Of a stretch of DNA of 29,901 nucleotides, positions 6,835 to 13,870 are shown in pieces. The stretch is from positions 1 to 29,901 of the forward strand of contig JBICIG010000111.1 in assembly GCA_043101605.1 (NCBI GenBank), written 5' to 3'. This stretch comes from JBICIG01 sp043101605. Lineage in GTDB: Bacteria; Planctomycetota; Phycisphaerae; Phycisphaerales; UBA1924. Under the pieces are notes generated by a model. The model did not search any database. It was not told where the DNA came from and worked only from the letters and a program-made list of their open reading frames with translations. Each line of letters begins with the position of its first letter. Positions within the stretch are counted from its first letter, which is position 1. A program made the position numbers and the translations under genes.

Positions 6835-8172
6835 ATGCACAGCCGACGCGTGGTGATTTCCGGACTGGGGGCGGTCTCGGGCTTCGGGGTCGGAGCCGAG
6901 GCGCTCTGGGACGGACTCTGCGCCGGCGACCGGGCGATCCGCCCCGTCGCGTCGTTCGACGCGTCGGCGTTCGGGTGCCCGTTCGCGAGCGAGGCCCGCG
7001 ACCTCGACCCGAAGAACCATGTCCCCAAGAGCTACCGCAAGTCCATCAAAGTGATGGCCCGCGACAGCGAACTGGCGGTGGTCTGCGCGGATCTGGCCGT
7101 CGCGTCCGCGGGGCTGACGACCCGGGCGACCGACGACGCCGAGCCGACCTATCCCCCCGGTCGCCAGGGGTGCCACATCGGGGCGGGGCTGATCGCGGCG
7201 GACTCGGCCGAACTGGCCGGGGCGTTCGTGAACGCCCTGGACGAGGACGGGCGCTTCAGCACGCGGATCTGGGGCGAGTCGGGCATGAACCGGCTCCAGC
7301 CGCTGTGGATGCTCAAGTACCTCCCGAACATGCTCGCGTGCCATGTCTCGATCGTGCACGGGTGCGAGGGGCCCAGCAACACGGTGACCTGCTCGGAATC
7401 GAGCGGGCTGCTCTCGATCGGGGAGTCGGTGCGGGTGATCCAGCGGAACGACGCGGATGTCTGCTTCGCCGGCGGGGCCGAGTCGAAGATCACGCCGATG
7501 GGGCTGATGCGGACGCAGATGGCCCGCCGCCTGCCCGAAGTCCGGACGCTCGAGGAGGCGGTCGCGGCGACGCTTCCCTATCGCGAAGCCAGCGGCGGGC
7601 ATGTCGTGGGCGAGGGCGGGGGGATCTGCATCCTCGAGCACGCCGACGCCGCCCGGGCCCGCGGCGTCACGCCCTGGGCCGAGGTCGCGGGCTTCGGCGC
7701 CGGTCAGTCGCTGATCGCGTACACCGCGGTGGTGCGGGGGCGTCTGCCGGCAATGCCCGAGGCCGACTCGGGCATGGTGCGGGCGATCAACGCGGCGCTC
7801 CGCGATGCGGGCGTGACACCCGACCAGATCGACGCGATCGTGCCGCACGCGATGGGCGTGGCGTCGATCGACCGGGCCGAGGCGGGGGCGCTGCGGCAGG
7901 TCTTCGGCGACCGCCTGGGCTCGATCCCGCTGGTGACCATGACGCCGGCGGTGGGGGAGTGCTTCGCGGGGCGCGGCGGGCTGCAGGTCGCCGCGGGCGC
8001 GATGTGCCTGAAGCACCAGCGTCTGCCCGCGCGGCTGGGGGGCGATTCGACCCTGCCCGGGCTGGACGCCGGACCCGCGGCGGCCCGCGATGCGAACCTT
8101 GATCTCGTGCTCGTGTGCGCGACTTCCGCGGCCGGATCCAACGCCGCGGTGGTGCTCAGGCGGGCGAGCTGA
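6835..8172 (+). CDS. divergent beta-ketoacyl synthase (FabF-like), altered active site
   Basis: A thiolase-fold condensing enzyme, 445 residues, beginning MHSRRVVISGLGAVSGFG as FabF/KAS II proteins do. The nucleophile is present as C186 in NTVTCSESSG, and the first histidine as H338 in VPHAMG. The KxxxxH motif is not recognisable: the aligned stretch VTMTPAVGECFAGRGG has Thr370 and Glu375 where Lys and His should stand. The usual C-terminal GFGGxN is SAAGSN. This resembles the degeneration of chain-length factors or initiating/decarboxylating KS paralogues, though those usually lose the Cys instead. It is the first gene of a plus-strand run with a GxxExxY gene and a canonical KS, suggesting that the two KS proteins pair. 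No acyl carrier protein, ketoreductase or dehydratase lies nearby. The ATG has no clear ribosome site. Confidence 0.87.
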   Translation: MHSRRVVISGLGAVSGFGVGAEALWDGLCAGDRAIRPVASFDASAFGCPFASEARDLDPKNHVPKSYRKSIKVMARDSELAVVCADLAVASAGLTTRATDDAEPTYPPGRQGCHIGAGLIAADSAELAGAFVNALDEDGRFSTRIWGESGMNRLQPLWMLKYLPNMLACHVSIVHGCEGPSNTVTCSESSGLLSIGESVRVIQRNDADVCFAGGAESKITPMGLMRTQMARRLPEVRTLEEAVAATLPYREASGGHVVGEGGGICILEHADAARARGVTPWAEVAGFGAGQSLIAYTAVVRGRLPAMPEADSGMVRAINAALRDAGVTPDQIDAIVPHAMGVASIDRAEAGALRQVFGDRLGSIPLVTMTPAVGECFAGRGGLQVAAGAMCLKHQRLPARLGGDSTLPGLDAGPAAARDANLDLVLVCATSAAGSNAAVVLRRAS

Positions 8173-8210
8173 TTTTCCCGTTTTTCATTGGCCACTACCG
8201 GAGCCGAACG

Positions 8211-8732
8211 ATGACTTCCTATCGCCGACACGACCAAGACCGTTCCGATCGCCGCCGCCGGGGCGTGCCCCTGTCGGACCTTGACCCCGCGCTGACCGAT
8301 GTGTCGCGTCGGGTGATCGGGTGCGCGATCGAGGTGCACAAGGCCCTGGGCCCGGGGTACGACAAGTCGGTCTACGCCGCCGCCCTGGGCAAGGCGCTCA
8401 AGGTCGAGGGCGTCGAGTTCCAGACCGGGCACTCGTTCGATGTCGAGTACGAGGGCGACAAGGTCGGGACCATCGCGGTCGATCTCTATGTCGCCGAGCG
8501 GTTCGCGGTGAACCTGATGGCGTACCACGGCGAGGTCGGCTCGATGGAGCGGTCGCAGCTCCGCGCGGCTCTGCGCTCGGGCGATATGGAGCTCGGGCTG
8601 ATCATCAACTTCGGCGAGCGGCGCCTCAAGGACGGGCTCGTCCGCGTGCTCAACCCCGACAAGATCGAGTCGCTCCGCCGCGACGACGAGTACGAGGACG
8701 ACGACGAGGAGGACGAGGACGACGAGAGCTGA
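8211..8732 (+). CDS. GxxExxY-family protein (PDDEXK_3 fold), signature residues altered
   Basis: A 173-residue member of the GxxExxY family, proteins with a PD-(D/E)XK nuclease-like fold and unknown biological role. Recognisable family stretches are VIGCAIEVHKALGPG (35-49), DLYV (91-94) and ELGLIINFG (127-135). The naming motif G-x-x-E-x-x-Y reads GYDKSVY here (49-55), with Lys in place of Glu. The expected ElK catalytic pair after the Asp strand reads NLM (101-103), so the metal-binding Glu and Lys are gone. The N-terminal 20 residues are Arg-rich and the C-terminus ends in a run of about 15 acidic residues. I chose the ATG at 8211 (GGAG seven bases upstream) over a frame start inside the preceding gene. 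It lies 38 bases after the first ketosynthase and 71 before the second. Confidence 0.88.
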   Translation: MTSYRRHDQDRSDRRRRGVPLSDLDPALTDVSRRVIGCAIEVHKALGPGYDKSVYAAALGKALKVEGVEFQTGHSFDVEYEGDKVGTIAVDLYVAERFAVNLMAYHGEVGSMERSQLRAALRSGDMELGLIINFGERRLKDGLVRVLNPDKIESLRRDDEYEDDDEEDEDDES

Positions 8733-8803
8733 TCTCGCCGGACTCGCCGGTCGGTCGGGATCGTTCTTCGGGAAGGGTCGGGCCCGCTGCAGGGAAGGAT
8801 CGC

Positions 8804-10138
8804 ATGAGCCAGCGACGCGTGGTCATCACGGGCATGGGGTGGGAGACACCCCTGGGCTTCGACATCGCCGGGGTGTGGGACAAGCTCCTCTCGGGCACCA
8901 GCGCGATCGGTCCGTGCGAGCGGTTCGACGCCAGGACCTTCCCGACCAATTTCGTCGCCGAGATCAAGGACTTCGACCTGGCGGCGCGGATCGGGGCGGC
9001 CCGCGTGGCGTACCACGAAGGGGCGGGCACGCACACCCGCTACGCCCTGTCGGCCGCGACGCGCGCGTGGGCGATGTCGGGCCTTGCCGAGTACACCGGG
9101 CTCGACCGCGGGCGCGTGGGCGTCTACCTCGGCGCGGGCGAGGGCCCGCCCGATTCGCTCGCGTTCATGCGCACGCATGTCGAGGGCTGGGACGCCGAGA
9201 AGCGAGATCTGGATTACGCCAGGTGGGTCGAGGCGGCGAGGCATCATCTCTCGCTGGCCGGCGAGCTCGAGCAGGAGCCCGACTCGGTCATCCCCCACAT
9301 CGCCGAGGAGTTCGGGCTCGAGGGCCCGAGCTTCAACTGCATGACCGCCTGCGCCGCGAGCACGCAGTCGGTCGGCGAGGCGTTCGAGATGATCCGCCGG
9401 GGCGATGTCGACGCGATGATGGCCGGCGGCACCCACTCGATGATCCACCCCCTGGGCATGAGCGGGTTCATCCGCCTGACGGCGATGTCCACCCGCCGCG
9501 ACGACCCCGCCACCGCGTCGCGCCCCTTCGATGTGACCCGCGACGGCTTCGTCATGGGCGAGGGCGCGGGCATCGTGATCCTCGAAGAGCTCGAGCACGC
9601 CAAGGCCCGCGGCGCGGAGATCCTCGCCGAACTCGGCGGCTTCGGCTCGACCTGCGACGCCTACCGCATCACCGACATCAAGCCCGACGGCGGCGGGGCC
9701 CAGGAAGCGATGCGCCGCGCCTGCGCCCAGGCCGGCATCGACCCGACAAAGCCCGGCGACGACGGGCGACCGCCCATCCACTACATCTCCGCCCACGGCA
9801 CGGGCACCCCGGAGAACGACGGCATCGAGACCCGCGCCGTCAAGGGCGTCTTCGGCGAACTCGCCGGCAAGGTGCCCTTCTCGAGCGTCAAGAGCATGCT
9901 CGGGCACCTGATCCAGGCCGCCGGCACGGTCGAGATGATGACCTGCGTGCAGGCGATCCGCACCGGCTGGCTCCCCCCGACGATCAACCTGCACAACCCC
10001 GACCCGCGCTGCGACCTCGATTACATCCCCAACGAGCCGCGCGACCTGCGCGAGCAGGGCGTCGAGGTCTGCCTCTCAAACGGCTTCGGCTTCGGCGGGC
10101 AGAACGACTGCGTGTGCGTGAAGAAGTTTGCGGGCTGA
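8804..10138 (+). CDS. beta-ketoacyl-ACP synthase II-like (FabF), intact active site
   Basis: A 444-residue condensing enzyme that elongates an acyl-ACP with malonyl-ACP and releases CO2. The active site is complete: C183 in MTACAAST, H331 in AHGTGTPEND, and K363/H368 in VKSMLGHLIQAAGT. The C-terminal glycine loop is GFGFGGQN. The start ATG at 8804 is preceded by AGGGAAGGA. About 40 residues (roughly 115-155) between the first strands and the Cys loop are longer than in E. coli FabF and mention-worthy as a specificity or partner surface. Its neighbour 2 genes upstream is the degenerate KS. A standard fabF would normally sit with acpP or fabG, which are not visible, so this is more likely part of a dedicated lipid or polyketide pathway. 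Confidence 0.93.
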   Translation: MSQRRVVITGMGWETPLGFDIAGVWDKLLSGTSAIGPCERFDARTFPTNFVAEIKDFDLAARIGAARVAYHEGAGTHTRYALSAATRAWAMSGLAEYTGLDRGRVGVYLGAGEGPPDSLAFMRTHVEGWDAEKRDLDYARWVEAARHHLSLAGELEQEPDSVIPHIAEEFGLEGPSFNCMTACAASTQSVGEAFEMIRRGDVDAMMAGGTHSMIHPLGMSGFIRLTAMSTRRDDPATASRPFDVTRDGFVMGEGAGIVILEELEHAKARGAEILAELGGFGSTCDAYRITDIKPDGGGAQEAMRRACAQAGIDPTKPGDDGRPPIHYISAHGTGTPENDGIETRAVKGVFGELAGKVPFSSVKSMLGHLIQAAGTVEMMTCVQAIRTGWLPPTINLHNPDPRCDLDYIPNEPRDLREQGVEVCLSNGFGFGGQNDCVCVKKFAG

Positions 10139-10163
10139 GCGATTCGGCTCCGATCATTCCGGG

Positions 10164-10256
10164 TGGCATGCTCAAGCGGAGCTTGGGCATGGGTTCGGTG
10201 TAGGCGGCTTCACCATGGCCAAGCCCGACTCTGTGAGCCGTGCTTGACCATGCCAC
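10164..10256. repeat. REPIN-like element: two palindromes in inverted orientation
   Basis: Hairpin one (10167-10191) pairs CATGCTCAAGC with GCTTGGGCATG around GGA; the only non-Watson-Crick pair is G-U. Hairpin two (10214-10252) pairs CATGGCCAAGC with GCTTGACCATG with one mismatch around a 17-base loop. The outer ends TGGCATGCTCAAGC and GCTTGACCATGCCA are themselves inverted repeats, 13 of 14 bases matching. This is the architecture of REP doublets (REPINs) mobilised by RAYT transposases. It lies in the 240-base gap between the second KS gene and the next gene. A transcription-terminating role is also possible, but no T-tract follows. Only one copy is visible in this window. Confidence 0.65.
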
Positions 10257-10378
10257 ACGGTTGCCGGGCAGGGCGGCCGTCGCTTCGGGCTCGGCTCGAC
10301 TCCCGCTCGACCCGCGGCACGCATCCGGCCGATGAAACCCCAGCCCGCCTCGTCCGAACCGTCTTCCCGGAGGGAAGC

Positions 10379-11023
10379 ATGAAGATCCCCGTCCTCAAGA
10401 CCGTCGCCGTGAGCGCCCTGGCCCTGCTCGCCCTGACGGCGTCGATCGTCGCGGTGCGGTTCGTGCGGTCCGATGCCGCCGCGTCGGTCTACCGCGAGCG
10501 GCTGGCGGCCCTCCAGGCCGACTACCAGGGCCTCGTCGAGCAGTTCAACCAAGCCGTCCGCCGCACGGCCGTCTCCGAACTCGTCGTGACCGCCGACGCG
10601 GTGACCGTCCGCGTGCGCACCAGCACGGGCGTCGAGCGGATCATCGAGACGCCCTTCGCTCCTGATGATGTCATCTATGTCGATTGCCTGGTGCTCGACG
10701 GCCGCCTGTGGATGCGCCGGCTCTACAACGAGACGACCGCGCCCGCCAACGGCATCGTGATCGACCCCGCGATCGCGGACATCGCGTGGGACGAGTCCCG
10801 CGAGCCGCTGGGCAAGGCCGTGTACCGCCAGTTCGGCGAGGGGCGCTGGGTCGCATCCATCTCGGGCTCGGGCTCGCTCATGCTCGCGCGGGCCGAGGGC
10901 CCGGTCGAACTCGCGACGCTCCCCGAGGTGCGGGACTATTCAGAGATCGTGAGCGAGGCGGACGCAGCCGTGCGCGAGGTCAGCTTCGGCGAGGCGATGC
11001 GCCACGCGTTTGGGCTGGATTGA
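10379..11023 (+). CDS. signal-anchored periplasmic protein of unknown function
   Basis: A 214-residue protein I do not recognise. An N-terminal hydrophobic helix (about residues 7-28, with VAVSALALLALTASIVAVRF) is a signal anchor or uncleaved signal. It is followed by a short helical stretch (RERLAALQADYQGLVEQFNQ) and a mostly beta-rich domain to the C-terminus. The stretch VTADAVTVRVRTSTGVERII and the later DGRLWMRRLYNETTAPANGI suggest a small all-beta or mixed domain. No catalytic motif or lipobox is seen. The ATG at 10379 follows GGAGGG at 4-base spacing. It stands alone between the REPIN-like element and the convergent marC, so context gives no functional hint. Confidence 0.75.
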   Translation: MKIPVLKTVAVSALALLALTASIVAVRFVRSDAAASVYRERLAALQADYQGLVEQFNQAVRRTAVSELVVTADAVTVRVRTSTGVERIIETPFAPDDVIYVDCLVLDGRLWMRRLYNETTAPANGIVIDPAIADIAWDESREPLGKAVYRQFGEGRWVASISGSGSLMLARAEGPVELATLPEVRDYSEIVSEADAAVREVSFGEAMRHAFGLD

Positions 11024-11070
11024 GGGGGAGGGAGTGGGGAGTCGGGAATTCGGGAGTCGTCCCGGGCAAT
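11024..11070. repeat. G-rich low-complexity intergenic block
   Basis: Just after the stop codon the plus strand reads as repeated GGGAG/GGGAGTCGGG-type units around an EcoRI-like GAATTC, ending in a CCCGGGCAATGG segment that shares CAATGG with the array at 1-40. The remaining bases to 11150 hold no gene and separate two convergent genes. Related blocks lie at 1-110 and 11758-11890. Confidence 0.5.
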
Positions 11071-11150
11071 GGTCGTGGCACCCCAACTCGATCCGAATCG
11101 GTACCCCAATCCCACTCCGTGCCCTCCGTGTCTCCGCGGTGAATGACCCT

Positions 11151-11750
11151 TTAGCCCGCGGCAACCGCCCGCTGCGCCTCCATGAACGCCGAGATCCCGC
11201 CCAGGAACATCTCCACTGCGATCGCCACCGCCAGCATCCCCATCAACCGCTCCATGGTCACGAGCCCGCGTCGCCCGAGCACGCCCGCGATCCGCTCGCC
11301 CAGCACCAGCACGACCGACGCGGCCGCCCACGCGATGCCCACGGCTCCGAACCGCTCGCCCCACGAGCTGTCGCCCGTCCCCATCACCATCACCAGCGCC
11401 ATCGCCCCGGGCCCGACGAAGAACGGGATCGCCAGCGGCACGATGAAGGGCTCGCCCGTCTCCTCGCTCTCCATGCTCAGCTTGATCGTCGGGAAGATCA
11501 TCGGCAGCGCGATCAGCAGCAGGATGATCGCCCCGGCGATCGTCAGCGCGGGCTCGGAGATGTGCAGCGCCCCGAGCAGGTGCCGCCCGAGCAGCAGGAA
11601 CGCGAGCAGCACGCCCAGCGAGATGACCAGTTCGCGGACGAGGACGAGCCGTCGCCGGGCGGGCTCGACCCGCCGGAGCGTCGCGACGAAGAAGGGGATC
11701 AGCCCGAACGGGTCGATGATGAAGAAGAGCAGCACGGCATCGGAGAGCAT
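11151..11750 (-). CDS. marC: MarC-family integral membrane protein
   Basis: A 199-residue inner-membrane protein with about six transmembrane helices. Family hallmarks are the N-terminal FFIIDPFGLIPFFVATL (residues about 8-24) and the mid-protein VPLAIPFFVGPGAMALVMV, both repeated-half signatures of MarC/UPF0056 proteins. Helices fall near 2-24, 38-60, 65-87, 110-135, 140-165 and 172-192. The biochemical role of MarC is not settled; despite its name it is not established as a drug resistance protein. I chose the ATG at 11750, where the homologous sequence begins. A longer frame upstream is proline-rich repeat translation. The first bases upstream are C-rich and contain no ribosome site. It is divergent from glyS. 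Confidence 0.9.
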   Translation of the reverse strand: MLSDAVLLFFIIDPFGLIPFFVATLRRVEPARRRLVLVRELVISLGVLLAFLLLGRHLLGALHISEPALTIAGAIILLLIALPMIFPTIKLSMESEETGEPFIVPLAIPFFVGPGAMALVMVMGTGDSSWGERFGAVGIAWAAASVVLVLGERIAGVLGRRGLVTMERLMGMLAVAIAVEMFLGGISAFMEAQRAVAAG

Positions 11751-11757
11751 GGGGGGA

Positions 11758-11890
11758 GGATACGAGGGAGTGGGGACTGGGCAGTGGGGAGTCGAGGGGG
11801 GGAGTCGTTGGGGGAGTCGCGGGCTGCCGCCGCTTCTTCCAAGACTCCCAACTTCCCACCTGCCCACTCCCTCCCCTCTAGACTCCCGCT
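11758..11890. repeat. G-rich/C-rich inverted low-complexity repeat between marC and glyS
   Basis: The first half (about 11770-11815) consists of GGGAGTGGGG, CTGGGCAGTGGGGAGTC and GGGGGAGTCG units. The second half (about 11850-11888) reads the same kind of units on the opposite strand, with GACTCCC, TTCCCACCTGCCCACTCCC and GACTCCC. The two halves could pair as an imperfect long hairpin over the divergent promoter region. No gene is seen here. The block resembles those at 1-110 and 11024-11070. Confidence 0.6.
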
Positions 11891-11910
11891 CGACGCACCA
11901 GGAGCCCCCC

Positions 11911-13662
11911 ATGTCCACCCAGCCCAAGTCCATGGAAGAACTCGTCTCGCTCTGCAAGCGCCGTGGGTTCATCTACCCCGCTTCGGAGATCTACGGCGGT
12001 ATCAACGGCTTCTGGGACTACGGGCCCCTCGGCTCCCAGCTCAAGAACAACCTCCGCGACGCGTGGTGGGAAGCCATGGTCCTCAACCCGCCCAACGGGC
12101 CCGACGGCGAACCCCTCCAGATCGTCGGGCTCGACTCCTCGATCATCCAGAACCCGAAGGTGTGGGAGGCGTCCGGGCACGTCGGGGGGTTCAACGACCC
12201 GATGGTGGATGACAAGGAGACGAAGCAACGGTTTCGGGCCGACAAGGTGTGGGTTGTTGGCTTTATGTCAGCAGATCACTACGCCGAGTATGAGACGCTG
12301 CTTGAACAACTCTCAGAGAAGTCAAAGCTCACGGATGCTTTCTCAAGGCTGGTCGGTGCGATTGAGTCCACCAAGATTGAGCGAGAAGGACAGATATTTG
12401 TCTCAGGTGAGCTGTGGAAATTGGTGCAGCCATTGGAGCGTCAGCTCTTGGAAATGACCCAAGAGCTTGATCCCCAAATGGCGAAGGTGTTTACACCAAC
12501 ATTGTGCATAGCGGTAGAAGCAGATTCGGCGGAGCAGGCAGAGTTGGTCGCAGTTGAGAAGCTGACAAAGAAGCAGCGAAGCCTGCTTGGTGATTCGTCC
12601 AAAGTACGCGCATGTGACCATCTTCACTTAGCCCCGTATTGGCCAAGATTGTCGCCGGCTACTCAACGCGAGACAGTTACTGAACCCCGCATGTTCAACC
12701 TGATGTTCGAGACGTTCGTCGGCGCGATCCGCGATGAGAGCAGCAAGGTCTACCTCCGTCCTGAGACCGCCCAGGGCATCTTCGTCAACTTCAAGAACGT
12801 CGTCGATACCACCCGCGTCCGCGTGCCGTTCGGCATCGCGCAGGTGGGCAAGGCGTTCCGCAACGAGGTCACGCCGCGCAACTTCATCTTCCGCTCGCGT
12901 GAGTTCGAGCAGATGGAGATGGAGTGGTTCTGCCACGCGTCCGAAGCCGCGATGTGGTCGGACTTCTGGCAGCAGACCCGCCTCGACTGGTGGAAGCGCG
13001 TCGGGCTGACCTCCGATGACCTCCAGATGCGCAAGCACGGCGACGACGAACTCTCCCACTACGCCAAGGAGGGCGTCGGCACCTTCGATGTCGAGTACCG
13101 CTACCCCTTCACCGCGCCAGGCTTCGGCGAGCTCGAGGGCGTCAGCCACCGCTCGAACTTCGACCTCACCCAGCACCAGGCGCACTCCAAGGCCAAGCTC
13201 GAATACTTCGATCAGCAGCGCGACGAGCGCTACATCCCGCATGTCATCGAGCCCGCGGCCGGGCTGTCCCGCGGCGTGCTCGCGATCCTGTGCGAGGCGT
13301 TCACGCCCGACCCCGAGCGACCCAGCAAGGTCTACATGAAGTTCACGCCCGAGATGGCGCCGATCAAGGCGGCCGTCTTCCCGCTGGTCAACAAGGACGG
13401 CATGCCCGAGGTCGCCGCCAAGCTCACGCATGATCTCCGCAAGCGCTACGGCAAGCTCGGGTTCATCGAGACCGACCCCAAGCAGTCCATCGGCAAGCGC
13501 TACGCCCGGATGGACGAGGCGGGCTGCCCCTACTGCTTCACCATCGACGGCGACACCCTCGCCGACCAGACTGTGACCGTGCGCGACCGTGACACCGCGA
13601 GCCAGGACCGGATCGCGCTGGACCGCGTGCCGGAGTTCCTCAACGAGAAACTCGGGATGTAA
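11911..13662 (+). CDS. glyS: glycyl-tRNA synthetase (class II, dimeric type) with atypical insert
   Basis: Charges tRNA-Gly with glycine in the cytoplasm. The 583 residues are of the eukaryote/archaea/actinobacteria-like single-chain alpha2 type. Matching segments are GFIYPASEIYGGINGFWDYG (19-38), VWEASGHVGGFNDPMVD (84-100) and RPETAQGIFVNF (283-294), motif 2 FRNEVTPRNFIFRSREFEQM, and motif 3 HVIEPAAGLSRGVL. The C-terminal anticodon-binding domain (APIKAAVFPL to the end) is intact. Where relatives such as the M. tuberculosis enzyme carry CxxC and CPxCG zinc ligands, this protein has DDKETK and no cysteine pair. About 145 residues (112-256) separate RAD from TEPR, versus about 40 in that relative, and this stretch is GC-poor. 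AGGAG stands six bases before the ATG. Confidence 0.96.
   Translation: MSTQPKSMEELVSLCKRRGFIYPASEIYGGINGFWDYGPLGSQLKNNLRDAWWEAMVLNPPNGPDGEPLQIVGLDSSIIQNPKVWEASGHVGGFNDPMVDDKETKQRFRADKVWVVGFMSADHYAEYETLLEQLSEKSKLTDAFSRLVGAIESTKIEREGQIFVSGELWKLVQPLERQLLEMTQELDPQMAKVFTPTLCIAVEADSAEQAELVAVEKLTKKQRSLLGDSSKVRACDHLHLAPYWPRLSPATQRETVTEPRMFNLMFETFVGAIRDESSKVYLRPETAQGIFVNFKNVVDTTRVRVPFGIAQVGKAFRNEVTPRNFIFRSREFEQMEMEWFCHASEAAMWSDFWQQTRLDWWKRVGLTSDDLQMRKHGDDELSHYAKEGVGTFDVEYRYPFTAPGFGELEGVSHRSNFDLTQHQAHSKAKLEYFDQQRDERYIPHVIEPAAGLSRGVLAILCEAFTPDPERPSKVYMKFTPEMAPIKAAVFPLVNKDGMPEVAAKLTHDLRKRYGKLGFIETDPKQSIGKRYARMDEAGCPYCFTIDGDTLADQTVTVRDRDTASQDRIALDRVPEFLNEKLGM
12246..12685 (+). other. low-GC in-frame segment inside glyS
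   Basis: By my count bases 12301-12660 are 185/360 G+C (51%), while the following glyS segment 12721-12780 is 40/60 (67%) and flanking genes are similar or higher. Codons that are rare elsewhere in the window (ATA, GTA, TTA, TCA, AAA, CAA) cluster here, for example ATA at the codons for I162 and I200. The reading frame stays open across about 440 bases, so it is presumably translated as part of the synthetase. The encoded residues (about 112-256) start with charged helices and later contain IAVEADSAEQAELVAVEKL. No direct repeats or intein motifs are visible at its borders, which I can place only to within 10-20 bases. Confidence 0.75.
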
Positions 13663-13689
13663 CGCGGTCCGTGCGCATCGATCGCGTTG

Positions 13690-13705
13690 TGTTCCACGTG
13701 GAACA
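13690..13705. other. parS: parS-like centromere site
   Basis: TGTTCCACGTGGAACA is a perfect 16-base palindrome and matches the widely conserved ParB-binding consensus TGTTNCACGTGNAACA; B. subtilis-type sites differ by a single base. It lies 28 bases after the glyS stop in a convergent intergenic region, where a site would not disturb a gene. parS sites cluster near chromosome origins, and rnpA-yidD, also often origin-linked, lies 8 kb away. The match is exact but short, so chance or use by another E-box-like binding protein cannot be excluded without genome-wide counts. Confidence 0.8.
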
Positions 13706-13742
13706 TCGAGTCGCGCTGTCTGTGCGCGCCCCGGGCGTTTGT

Positions 13743-13789
13743 CCCGGAGAAGCACGGCGTGCCTTCGGGTCACGCCGTGGCACTCCGGG
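13743..13789 (+). terminator. long UUCG-capped hairpin downstream of glyS
   Basis: The inner stem pairs CACGGCGTG (13753-13761) with CACGCCGTG (13771-13779); the two following C residues pair with G across a TTCG tetraloop, with one bulged T. After a 4-base internal loop on each side, CCCGGA (13743-13748) pairs with TCCGGG (13784-13789). There is no T-tract on the plus side, so this could be a non-canonical terminator, an RNA 3' stabiliser, or a structured element next to parS. Confidence 0.55.
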
Positions 13790-13814
13790 TGTTCGTCTCC
13801 GGAAAGTGGAACGA

Positions 13815-13836
13815 CCCACCCCGCGAGCGGAGTGGG
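13815..13836 (-). terminator. hairpin terminator of the PEP-CTERM-like gene
   Basis: On the minus strand CCCACTCCGC and GCGGGGTGGG pair over ten positions, one being a G-U wobble, with a 2-base loop. It is followed by GTCGTTCCACTTTCC, moderately T-rich. It stands 35 bases beyond the stop of the gene that ends at 13871, an appropriate distance for a factor-independent terminator. The T-tract is imperfect. Confidence 0.5.
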
Positions 13837-13870
13837 CCGTGTGGATGGGTCTTCGTTGGAGGGCGTCGGA

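Noticed and set aside
6115..8016. Minus-strand frame extending the acidic membrane protein by 440 residues upstream
   Set aside because: The extension lies wholly opposite the first ketosynthase and its promoter region. The part from 6696 onward has a clear N-terminal helix, so the start is placed there.
10139..10378. Possible tRNA or small RNA gene in the gap after the second ketosynthase
   Set aside because: The pairing fits two separate palindromes of a REPIN-like element; no cloverleaf, anticodon arm or CCA end could be found.
11911..13662. Reading the glyS insert as an intein or group II intron
   Set aside because: No intein splicing motifs (Cys/Ser start, His-Asn end) are seen at its borders, no intron ribozyme or reverse transcriptase is evident, and the frame stays open with plausible protein sequence.
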